From positions 1-7,105 of the forward strand of contig JACQGV010000168.1 of the NCBI GenBank assembly GCA_016199375.1: a DNA stretch of 7,105 nucleotides, written 5' to 3'. The notes under the pieces are model-generated. The model worked only from the letters and a program-made list of their open reading frames with translations. It was not told where the DNA came from and searched no databases. The DNA is from Chloroflexota bacterium (GTDB lineage: Bacteria > Chloroflexota > Dehalococcoidia > SHYM01). A program made the position numbers and the translations under genes. Below are positions 1 to 7,105 of this stretch, in pieces; position 1 is the stretch's first letter, and every line of letters starts with the position of its first letter.

Positions 1-56
1 ACGGTGCCCTCGGTCATGATGTCGCCCAGCTTGGGCATCAGGATGGGGGTAGGCAT
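1..56 (-). CDS. 2-oxoacid dehydrogenase E2 (dihydrolipoamide acyltransferase), 5' end only
   Basis: Only the first 18 codons and part of the 19th are in the window; the rest lies beyond the left edge. The readable start is MPTPILMPKLGDIMTEGT, the typical opening of a lipoyl domain (first beta strand, then the MPKLG...MTEGT turn) found at the N terminus of E2 acyltransferases of pyruvate and acetoin dehydrogenase complexes. In such enzymes a lysine further on carries lipoate and shuttles the acyl group from E1 to CoA. The start codon lies 8 bp after the stop of the nuclease-like gene, with a GAGGT Shine-Dalgarno-like sequence at 72-68 inside the end of that gene. Co-direction with E1 alpha and E1 beta supports one operon. 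A free-standing lipoyl or biotinyl carrier is the alternative, but the opening motif and the E1 neighbours favour E2. The catalytic domain cannot be seen. Confidence 0.85.
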   Translation of the reverse strand, partial: MPTPILMPKLGDIMTEGT

Positions 57-64
57 GAGCCTAT

Positions 65-618
65 TTACCTCGTCCCAGACGACAGCTTTCTTTTCAGCAC
101 ACTCCAACAGTTGAGATATTCTGTGAACCCGCGCTCTTCGTGTGAGTACTGATTAGTAGCAACGAGTGTGAGATCGGGCTTACCGAGGCCTCTTGTCTCC
201 CAGCACTTCTCCTGATCTGTAACCCAGAGGTACATGTCCCAGCGGAGGCGAGTCCCGTGAATCACAGTAAGTCTTCTCTCAAGCTCTCCCGGACTGATGA
301 GGATATACTGCGGAACACCCTTAATGGGCAGCACTACGAATGCCCAGAAATCTGCTTTACTGTTTTGAATCTTCCTTCTCTCTAGATGCCACCAGCCACA
401 GCCCTTTAGGTTATTTCGTAGTCCTTCGTCGAGTTCCTTGGGTTCGTAACCGCGAGAAGACTTCACCTGTAAAGATATTGTTCGCTTGTTTTGAGTATCT
501 GTAACCAACAAGTCGACGCCTAAGTCGGCGACCGGCACCCAAACATTTCCCCCCTGAATTTCCTCTTTGATTTTGGATGCTACCAGAAACTCCCCTGCGT
601 GAATTGTGAAGAGAGTCT

Positions 619-622
<4 letters not shown>
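65..622 (-). CDS. PD-(D/E)XK nuclease-like protein inside the E1/E2 operon
   Basis: I read this as a 185-residue protein starting at GTG 622-620. The same frame stays open upstream to 949, but those 109 codons lie over E1 beta and give a low-complexity Gly/Arg-rich shadow peptide. The GTG overlaps the E1 beta stop (GTGA) and has a good Shine-Dalgarno, AAGGGG at 636-631, 8 nt away. Seen near the N terminus: HAGEFLVASKI with Glu11, then GVDLLV with Asp37, then SLQVKSS with Gln52 and Lys54. This E...D...QxK order is the signature of PD-(D/E)XK restriction-endonuclease-like folds, including free-standing DUF4365-like proteins and, from memory, the intron nuclease I-Ssp6803I. The C-terminal half is rich in Trp and Tyr, with no membrane segment. 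G+C is visibly lower than in its neighbours (29/60 and 26/60 in two hand-counted lines against 48/60 in E1 beta), which suggests horizontal acquisition. The fold is likely; its substrate and role are unknown. Confidence 0.7.
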
Positions 623-1647
<1,025 letters not shown>

Positions 1648-1813
1648 GGCAGGCTCCTCGATTCTCTCGCTAGAAGCAGGAAGGGGCTGCTTTGCCCGGC
1701 CTCCGCTTTGTGCTGGGCTCGTGGTTCCCTTCGGCTTCGCTCAGGGTAAACTCTCGGCTCACCACGAGCGGTAGATACATCCGTTCGCCCTGAGCCTGTC
1801 GAAGGGCACCTTC
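1648..1813. repeat. Intercistronic region with REP-like dispersed-repeat units
   Basis: The 166 bp between E1 alpha and E1 beta holds no gene. It contains CCCTTCGGCTTCGCTCAGGG on the plus strand (1727-1746) and the related CCCTTCGACAGGCTCAGGG on the minus strand (1806-1788), in opposite orientation. They could pair as a long imperfect hairpin. A perfect 9-bp inverted repeat, GCTCGTGGT (1717-1725) and ACCACGAGC (1761-1769), encloses the first unit. A smaller 6-bp stem, AAGCAG/CTGCTT, sits at 1674-1692. The CCCTTCGACAGGCTCAGGG type of sequence is, from memory, a common dispersed repeat in environmental bacterial genomes, often seen as PERSRR-like peptides when it is mistranslated, as it is here. 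The unit nearest E1 alpha begins 7 nt past that gene's stop, as REP elements often do. It may affect mRNA stability or processing between the E1 genes. Confidence 0.7.
1717..1769. repeat. Perfect 9-bp inverted repeat enclosing a REP-like unit
   Basis: GCTCGTGGT at 1717-1725 is the exact reverse complement of ACCACGAGC at 1761-1769. The 35-bp interior carries the plus-oriented CCCTTCG...CTCAGGG unit. It may be the border of the repeat element or a stem in the E1 alpha/E1 beta mRNA. Confidence 0.6.
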
Positions 1814-2800
1814 CTACACCTTGATGCGCGGATAGCTCACGTAGACATCGGTCACTAGGTCGTCCAGGGAGGGCGGCGGGCTGTCCTCGGCAAAGCGGAC
1901 CGCCTCGTCCATCAGGGCCTGGGCCCGCTGCTCCTCCGCCTCCATCTCCGCTTGCGTCAGCCACTCGCTGGCGAGGGCCCGCTTCTTGAAGGAGGCGATG
2001 GCGTCCCGCGCCCGGTAGCTCTCCTCCTCCTCCTTGGTGCGGTAGCGGTGGGGGTCGTCGGCGAGGAAGTGGCCGAAGTAGCGGTAGGTCTTGCACTCCA
2101 GCAGCGTCGGCCCCTCGCCCCGGCGCGCCCGCTCCACCGCCTGCCCCGCCTTCTCATACACGTCCAGCACGTCCATGCCGTCGGCGATGAGGCCCGGGAT
2201 GTCGTAGGCGACCGCGCGCCGGGCGATGTCCCTGACGGCGGTGGAGTACTCCACCGGTGTGCTCTCGGCGTAGAGGTTGTTCTCGCAGACGTAGATCACG
2301 GGCAGCTTCCAGATGGCGGCGAGGTTCAGGGACTCGTGGAAGGTGCCCTGGTTGGAGGCGCCGTCGCCGAAGAAGGAGACCGATACCTGGCCCTGGCCGC
2401 GCAGCTTGGCGGTGAGGCCGGCGCCGGTGGCCAGGGGCAGGTTGGAGCCCACCACCCCGTTGGCGCCCAGCATCCCCTTGGAGACATCGGCGATGTGCAT
2501 GGAGCCGCCCTTGCCTCGGCAGGCGCCGGTGGCGCGCCCGTACAGCTCCGCCATCATCCCTTTTACGTCCACGCCCTTGGCGATGCAGTGGCCGTGCCCC
2601 CGGTGGGTGCTGGCCACGAAGTCCCGCTCCGTCAGGTGGGCGCAGACGCCGGTGGGCACCGCCTCCTCGCCGATGGAGGAGTGGCCGCCGCCTATCGGCT
2701 TGCCGGCGTTCACCTCCTGCATGTGCTTTTCTTCGAAGGCGCGGATGGTCACCATGGTGCGGAAGAGCCAGCGGAGGGTGGCGCGGTCGGGGGCTGTCAT
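1814..2800 (-). CDS. acoA: Thiamine-diphosphate-dependent dehydrogenase E1 alpha subunit (acetoin/pyruvate type)
   Basis: A 328-residue protein, close to the usual size of AcoA and shorter than many PdhA proteins. It provides the diphosphate- and metal-binding half of the E1 active site and partners with E1 beta encoded next to it. Seen in order: IRAFEE near 19-24; GGGHSSIGEEA at 37-47; STHRGHGH at 64-71; RGKGGSMHIADVSKGMLGANG at 95-115; the thiamine-diphosphate motif GDG (145-147) followed by ENN (173-175); and a C-terminal RYFGHFLADDPHRYR region matching the loop near the active site. The phrase SKGMLGANG followed by NLAAIWKLPVIYVCENN resembles acetoin dehydrogenase alpha subunits more than classical PdhA, but substrate use cannot be read from this alone. 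The start ATG has AGGAGG 6 nt upstream (2812-2807), and a promoter lies at 2845-2874. It is the first gene of the minus-strand operon. Confidence 0.93.
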   Translation of the reverse strand: MTAPDRATLRWLFRTMVTIRAFEEKHMQEVNAGKPIGGGHSSIGEEAVPTGVCAHLTERDFVASTHRGHGHCIAKGVDVKGMMAELYGRATGACRGKGGSMHIADVSKGMLGANGVVGSNLPLATGAGLTAKLRGQGQVSVSFFGDGASNQGTFHESLNLAAIWKLPVIYVCENNLYAESTPVEYSTAVRDIARRAVAYDIPGLIADGMDVLDVYEKAGQAVERARRGEGPTLLECKTYRYFGHFLADDPHRYRTKEEEESYRARDAIASFKKRALASEWLTQAEMEAEEQRAQALMDEAVRFAEDSPPPSLDDLVTDVYVSYPRIKV

Positions 2801-2844
2801 GGGGCACCTCCTGAACTGCGAAAGGCGGGGCCGAAAACAGCGCT

Positions 2845-2874
2845 ATGCTAGCTGTTGAGCGCGTGGGTTGTCAA
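2845..2874 (-). promoter_or_regulatory. Sigma70-like promoter of the E1 operon
   Basis: On the minus strand, TTGACA at 2874-2869 (a perfect -35) is separated by 18 nt from TAGCAT at 2850-2845 (4 of 6 matches to TATAAT). The expected transcription start near 2838 leaves a leader of about 38 nt carrying AGGAGG before the E1 alpha ATG. No start site is measured. Confidence 0.6.
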
Positions 2875-2897
2875 ACGCAGCCTGAGCGCGCCCTGAG

Positions 2898-3058
2898 CTC
2901 GTTCAGAAACATGTGGGACAGTGGCAGGGGACGCAAAAGGGCCATCACTACAGGGTGAGACAGGCCAGAGGAGGCCCCACCAGGTCCTGGACGGCACTGG
3001 AGCACCTTACACAGCACCACCCGGAACTGGCCCCACTGTCTCATATGTGCTGAACGAG
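2898..3058. mobile_element. 161-bp segment bounded by imperfect inverted repeats (MITE-like or IS remnant)
   Basis: The left arm 2898-2924 and the right arm 3058-3033 (reverse complement) share CTCGTTCAG at the outer end and GACAGTGG at the inner end. The middle reads ACATGTG against ACATATG. By hand I count about 23 paired positions over 27 with one gap. The interior of about 108 bp has no convincing gene: an 83-codon minus-strand reading frame at 3122-2871 runs through both arms and resembles no protein I know. The structure could be a small non-autonomous transposable element, the fused ends of a deleted insertion sequence, or a long transcript hairpin. No clear target duplication flanks the outer edges. 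It lies between the divergent promoters of the E1 operon and tRNA-Val. Confidence 0.5.
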
Positions 3059-3094
3059 TAGGTAGTGGGTCAATTGACCCACTACCAACGAGTA
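3053..3094. repeat. Perfect 26-bp palindrome between exact 8-bp direct repeats
   Basis: The palindrome covers 3061-3086, with half-site GGTAGTGGGTCAA followed by its exact reverse complement. AACGAGTA stands immediately before it (3053-3060) and again immediately after it (3087-3094), with no gap on either side. Direct repeats that exactly abut an inverted-repeat core look like a target-site duplication around a minimal insertion. The alternative is a strong operator for a dimeric regulator, since the core ends 15 bp before the TTGACA box of the tRNA promoter. There is no U-rich tract after it, so a terminator is unlikely. The left direct repeat overlaps the right arm of the 161-bp inverted-repeat segment. 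Confidence 0.7.
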
Positions 3095-3101
3095 CACTTC
3101 C

Positions 3102-3131
3102 TTGACAAGAACCGCGCGACATACCTATGCT
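3102..3131 (+). promoter_or_regulatory. Sigma70-like promoter of tRNA-Val
   Basis: TTGACA at 3102-3107 is followed after 18 nt by TATGCT at 3126-3131 (4 of 6 matches to TATAAT). The mature tRNA begins at 3145, leaving a leader of a few bases, as expected for a tRNA gene. The spacing matches that of the divergent E1 operon promoter. Confidence 0.6.
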
Positions 3132-3144
3132 TTGTGGGTTAGTG

Positions 3145-3218
3145 GGGCGACTAGCTCAGCTGGCTAGAGCGTCTGTCTTACACACAGAAGGTCGGTGGTT
3201 CGATCCCACCGTCGCCCA
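3145..3218 (+). tRNA. tRNA-Val (anticodon TAC)
   Basis: A 74-nt cloverleaf. The acceptor stem GGGCGAC (3145-3151) pairs with GTCGCCC (3211-3217), with discriminator A at 3218. The D stem is GCTC/GAGC (3154-3157 and 3167-3170). The anticodon stem TCTGT/ACAGA (3172-3176 and 3184-3188) encloses loop CTTACAC, with anticodon TAC at 3179-3181 reading the valine codon GTA. The T arm is GGTGG-TTCGATC-CCACC (3194-3210). All stems are perfectly paired. CCA is not encoded (the genome continues ATGACC), so it would be added by tRNA nucleotidyltransferase. The first bases fit the GGGCGA...GCTCAG pattern of bacterial valine tRNAs. Confidence 0.95.
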
Positions 3219-3246
3219 TGACCGTGGCGGACGGCCGCGCGGCCCG

Positions 3247-3280
3247 ACCCCCGAGCCTGGACCTGTTGGGGTTATTGTTT
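3247..3280 (+). terminator. Possible weak terminator after tRNA-Val
   Basis: ACCCC (3247-3251) can pair with GGGGT (3268-3272), followed by the T-rich run TATTGTTT. The stem is only 5 bp and the loop 16 nt, so this is a weak candidate. A 12-bp palindrome, GGCCGCGCGGCC, lies just upstream at 3233-3244. If no termination occurs here, the tRNA promoter could also read into moxR. Confidence 0.25.
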
Positions 3281-3282
3281 CA

Positions 3283-3302
3283 GGCGCGGCCTGGACCGCG
3301 CC
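3283..3302. repeat. 7-bp perfect hairpin upstream of moxR
   Basis: GGCGCGG (3283-3289) and CCGCGCC (3296-3302) enclose a 6-nt loop, CCTGGA. It lies 30 bp before the moxR start, with no T-run on either strand, so it is more likely a leader structure than a terminator. The 114 bp between the tRNA and moxR hold no gene and no clear promoter of their own. Confidence 0.4.
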
Positions 3303-3332
3303 GGCGTGCCAGCGAATGGGAGTGGGTGAGCT

Positions 3333-4322
<990 letters not shown>

Positions 4323-4323
4323 C

Positions 4324-4348
4324 GGCCCGCGACCCAGGGACGCGGGCC
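4324..4348 (+). promoter_or_regulatory. Intercistronic hairpin between moxR and DUF58
   Basis: GGCCCGCG (4324-4331) pairs perfectly with CGCGGGCC (4341-4348) around a 9-nt loop. It begins 2 bp after the moxR stop and ends just before the DUF58 ribosome-binding sequence. No T-run follows, so it is probably an mRNA-processing or stability element, or a partial attenuator, rather than a terminator. Confidence 0.45.
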
Positions 4349-4361
4349 TCAGGGTGAAGGC

Positions 4362-5600
4362 ATGCGCTGGACGGCAGCCCTCATCATCCTTGTAGCCGTC
4401 GCCCTCTACGGCATGGCTACGGGCTACGGCCTGCTCTTCCGCCTGGCCTACGTCCTCGGCGGGGTGCTCCTGGTAAGCTGGGTCTGGTCCCGCTTCTCCC
4501 TCCGCGGGGTGGAGGTGGAGCTGGCCCAGGCCACCAGGGAGACGGAGGTGGGCGGCTGGGCCGAGGAACGGCTCCGGGTGCGCAATACGTCACCCCTGCC
4601 CAAGACCTGGGTGGAGGTGCAGGACCAGACGGACCTGCCTGGGCACCGGGGTGGCAAGGTGGTGGGGCTGCCCCAGCGCGACTTCCGGGCCTGGAAGCTG
4701 CGGACCCAGTGCCTGCAGCGGGGCAAGTTCACCCTGGGCCCCTTCACCGTGGCCAGCGGCGATCCCTTCGGCCTCTTCCGCTACTCCCGCACCCTGGGGC
4801 CGCGCCATCCTCTCCTGGTGTACCCCAAGACGGTGCCTCTGCCCCACTTCGAGCTCCCCCCCGGTGAGCTGGCGGGCGAGGCGCGCCTGCGGCGGCGCGC
4901 TCCCCAGGTGACCCCCAACGCCGTCACGGTCCGGGAATACATCCAGGGTGACTCCTTCAACCGCGTGCACTGGCTCACCACCGCGCGGATGGGCCAGCTT
5001 ATGGTAAAGGAGTTCGAGCTCGATCCCGCCAGCAACGTGTGGATCGTCCTTGACCTCCAGCAGGATGTCCATGCCGGGGACCCGCCGGAGAATACCGAGG
5101 AGTATGCCGTCACCCTGGCCGCTTCCCTGGCCCGCAAGTACCTGGACCTGAACCGGGGCGTGGGCTTCATCGCCTACGGGGCCGAGGCCCACGTCCTGAA
5201 GCCGGAGCGGGGCGCGGGCCAGCTCCAGCAGGTCCTCCAGGCCCTGGCCGAGGCGAAGGCCCAGGGCACGCTGCCCCTGTCCACCGTCCTCACCCAGGAG
5301 GGCCAGTCCTTTGGGATGCACTCCGCCATCATAGTGATCACGGCCTCAACCTATAGCGACTGGGGACGCCTCCTGGGCGGGCTGGCCCGCAGGGGCGTGC
5401 GGACGGCGGCGGTGCTCTTGGACGTGAGCAGCTTCGGACGCCGGGACATCGCCGTCCCTGCCATAACGGCGCAGCTCCTAGGCGCGGGCGTGGTCACTTA
5501 CGTTGTCCGCCAGGGCGACAAGCTCAGCGATTCCCTGCAACCCGCAGGCTTCTCAGGAACAGCCCCGACTTCCCCTGAACCTGTCGAGGCCCGAGCATGA
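4362..5600 (+). CDS. DUF58 domain membrane protein
   Basis: A 412-residue protein of the DUF58 family, the usual partner of MoxR ATPases. Two hydrophobic segments at about 5-22 and 24-42 form an N-terminal membrane hairpin. A beta-rich segment follows (about 50-150), with the GKFTLGPFTVASGDPFGLFR phrase typical of the family. The DUF58 signature lies at about 190-219: REY, GD, HW, TTAR and LMVKEFE. A vWA-like region then begins with VWIVLDLQQD. Asp231 keeps the first metal-site position, but the two serines of a classical DxSxS site are replaced by Gln233 and Asp235, so metal binding of the vWA kind is doubtful. The C-terminal tail is Pro/Ser-rich. The start ATG has GAAGG just upstream (4356-4360). 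The stop overlaps the next start (ATGA), which implies translational coupling. The molecular function of the family is unknown. Confidence 0.92.
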   Translation: MRWTAALIILVAVALYGMATGYGLLFRLAYVLGGVLLVSWVWSRFSLRGVEVELAQATRETEVGGWAEERLRVRNTSPLPKTWVEVQDQTDLPGHRGGKVVGLPQRDFRAWKLRTQCLQRGKFTLGPFTVASGDPFGLFRYSRTLGPRHPLLVYPKTVPLPHFELPPGELAGEARLRRRAPQVTPNAVTVREYIQGDSFNRVHWLTTARMGQLMVKEFELDPASNVWIVLDLQQDVHAGDPPENTEEYAVTLAASLARKYLDLNRGVGFIAYGAEAHVLKPERGAGQLQQVLQALAEAKAQGTLPLSTVLTQEGQSFGMHSAIIVITASTYSDWGRLLGGLARRGVRTAAVLLDVSSFGRRDIAVPAITAQLLGAGVVTYVVRQGDKLSDSLQPAGFSGTAPTSPEPVEARA

Positions 5601-7105
5601 GCCAGACCGCGCTCCCCTGGCAGTACGCGCCAGCAGCGCGGCCCGCAGCGGCGCCCAGCGTCCGGCAGCGGGCCGCCGCGAGGCTCTCTCCCAAAGAGGG
5701 CTGGCTCACCGTCTTGCTGGTGGTCTTCACCCTGCTAGTGGTGGTCTGGTCAGTGCAGCGGGCCCACTGGGTCAAGGAGCTGCCCCCCCTCAGTTGGGTG
5801 GTCCTAGCCAGCACCGCTGTGGGCCTCCTCGGAGCCAAGGTGCGCTGGCCCGGAGCTCTGGTCCACCTCCTGGCGTCCCTGGTGGGCCTGATTTTCGTAC
5901 TCTGGCTGATGACAGGCGTGGTGCCAGGCGCGAGCTGGGAGGAGCACCTGGTTGAGCTGGGCTCGCGGCTGCTGGCCTGGTTCTTCGCCGCCACGCGGGG
6001 AGGCATCAGCAACGACAGCGTCCCCTTCGGCTTCTTCCTCTCCGCCCTGGCCTGGGTCATAAGCTATTGGACCATCTGGTTTGCGCTGCGCAGCCGACGG
6101 GCGTGGTTGGCCCTGGGCCCCAGCTCGGTGGCCGTCCTGGTCAATCTCAGCCACTTTCCCGGCTCCGCCGCCCCCCTCTTCGCCCTCTACCTCGGCCTGG
6201 CCCTGCTGGTGGTGGTGCGGATGAACGCCCGGCGCCAGGAGGACACCTGGGCTACCTCCCGCACCGACTATAGCGAGGGACACTCCTTCAACCTGTTCCA
6301 GGAGGCAGCCTGGGCCACCGCCATCCTGGTCCTGGTGGCCTGGCAGCTCCCCCTGCCGCACTCGACGCCCGGGGTGAGGACAGTCTGGCGCGAGGTTACT
6401 GCCCCCTGGACCGGCGCCGAGACGAAGTTCGGACGCCTCTTCTCCAGCCTGCGCTCCGGCAAGAACATGCCCCTGCACACCTTCGACACCGCGCTGCCCT
6501 TCCGCGGCCAGGTGAACCTGGGGCAAAACGTGGTCATGACAGTAGCCGCCGAGCTCCCCGACTACTGGCGGGCGCGCAGCTACGATATCTACACCAGCAA
6601 GGGCTGGCTCTCCAGCGAGCTCGTCACCCGGCCCCTGGAGATGTCCTCCGAGGAGCCCCGGGTGGAGGAGTATCAGCTCCAGCGGCCCGCCAGCTTCACC
6701 TTCGAGCCTCTGCAGCCTACGGGCGTCATCCTCACCGCGGGACATCCCCTGGAGGTCTCGCTGCCTGTCCGCGCCGAGCGCGCCCGCGAGTTTTCCTACA
6801 CTCTGGACCTGCAGGAGCCAGGCAGGAACCGGGACCTGCCCGGAGACTTGCAGACCGCGGCGGACGGCCTGGGCCAGCGCCAGACTAGGAGCCGCCTGAG
6901 CAAGGACGATTTGGAGGGCAGCCTGCCCCGCGACACCCGCCTCCTCAGCTGGGCCGGGGATGCCTCTCGCTTTACCCAGCTTACCGTGGGCCGGGTCGAG
7001 CCCCACTTCGGCAACGTGCTGGCGGTGCGCGCGCCCCAACGCACCAAGGGCGCCTACAGTGTGACGGCGGCCATCTCCACCGCCGAGGCCAGCGATCTCC
7101 GCCGC
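5597..7105 (+). CDS. TgpA-like membrane protein with transglutaminase-like architecture, 5' part
   Basis: The frame runs open from ATG 5597 to the window edge: 503 codons with no stop. The N terminus (1-34) is Ala/Pro/Arg-rich, probably cytoplasmic. About seven hydrophobic segments follow (near 36-53, 64-80, 86-107, 146-164, 170-184, 191-207 and 235-251), then a soluble, probably extracytoplasmic region. It contains PDYWRARSYDIYTSKGW at 321-337, the phrase that in TgpA-type proteins precedes the transglutaminase core. The Cys-His-Asp core itself is not reached, so catalytic competence cannot be judged. In relatives this domain order (TgpA N-terminal domain, then transglutaminase core, often a C-terminal helix) totals roughly 650-800 residues. 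The ATGA overlap with DUF58 and the moxR-DUF58-transglutaminase order support the call. No separate ribosome-binding site is obvious, consistent with coupling. Confidence 0.88.
   Translation, partial: MSQTALPWQYAPAARPAAAPSVRQRAAARLSPKEGWLTVLLVVFTLLVVVWSVQRAHWVKELPPLSWVVLASTAVGLLGAKVRWPGALVHLLASLVGLIFVLWLMTGVVPGASWEEHLVELGSRLLAWFFAATRGGISNDSVPFGFFLSALAWVISYWTIWFALRSRRAWLALGPSSVAVLVNLSHFPGSAAPLFALYLGLALLVVVRMNARRQEDTWATSRTDYSEGHSFNLFQEAAWATAILVLVAWQLPLPHSTPGVRTVWREVTAPWTGAETKFGRLFSSLRSGKNMPLHTFDTALPFRGQVNLGQNVVMTVAAELPDYWRARSYDIYTSKGWLSSELVTRPLEMSSEEPRVEEYQLQRPASFTFEPLQPTGVILTAGHPLEVSLPVRAERAREFSYTLDLQEPGRNRDLPGDLQTAADGLGQRQTRSRLSKDDLEGSLPRDTRLLSWAGDASRFTQLTVGRVEPHFGNVLAVRAPQRTKGAYSVTAAISTAEASDLRR

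Noticed and set aside
3061..3086. The palindrome as a Rho-independent terminator
   Set aside because: No T-run follows it on either strand and the stem is not followed by a gene end; the nearest upstream gene is transcribed away from it.
2871..3122. An 83-codon minus-strand reading frame in the repeat region
   Set aside because: It runs through the palindrome and both inverted-repeat arms, resembles no known protein and lacks a good ribosome-binding site.
5804..7039. A 411-codon minus-strand reading frame opposite the TgpA-like gene
   Set aside because: It is low-complexity Gly/Gln/Ala-rich antisense; the plus-strand frame has membrane segments and the family phrase before the transglutaminase core.

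Overview
The window is high-GC bacterial DNA. One 60-base line inside the E1 beta gene counts 48/60 G+C by hand. It looks like a chromosomal segment from an environmental bacterium. The gene content (an acetoin-type two-subunit 2-oxoacid dehydrogenase E1, and a MoxR/DUF58/TgpA-type transglutaminase cluster) and a REP-like dispersed repeat suggest Chloroflexota, but this is a weak inference; no taxonomic marker other than one tRNA is present.

Layout. Left half, minus strand, read right to left: a sigma70-like promoter (2845-2874), E1 alpha (2800-1814), a 166-bp gap with REP-like repeats, E1 beta (1647-619), an AT-richer gene for a small PD-(D/E)XK nuclease-like protein (622-65), and the first 18 codons of the lipoyl-bearing E2 component (56-1, cut by the window edge). 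Together they form a 2-oxoacid (acetoin or pyruvate) dehydrogenase operon interrupted by a foreign-looking cistron. Centre (about 2875-3332): a non-coding divergent region holding a 161-bp segment bounded by imperfect inverted repeats, a perfect 26-bp palindrome flanked exactly by 8-bp direct repeats, a second sigma70-like promoter and a tRNA-Val(TAC) gene. Right half, plus strand: moxR-type AAA+ ATPase, a DUF58 protein with two membrane segments, and the first 503 codons of a TgpA-like membrane protein whose transglutaminase core should lie beyond the window. The last two overlap by ATGA.

How the genes work together. E1 alpha and E1 beta form the thiamine-diphosphate enzyme that decarboxylates or cleaves the substrate and passes the acyl group to the lipoyl domain of E2, giving acyl-CoA. 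The MoxR, DUF58 and transglutaminase trio is a widespread conserved cluster whose members are thought to act together at the membrane (ATPase chaperone plus membrane partners); its exact function is not established.

The parts most worth a second look are the nuclease-like gene placed in phase between E1 beta and E2, and the nested repeat structures between the two divergent promoters. I found no CRISPR array, no complete insertion sequence and no clear defence operon.
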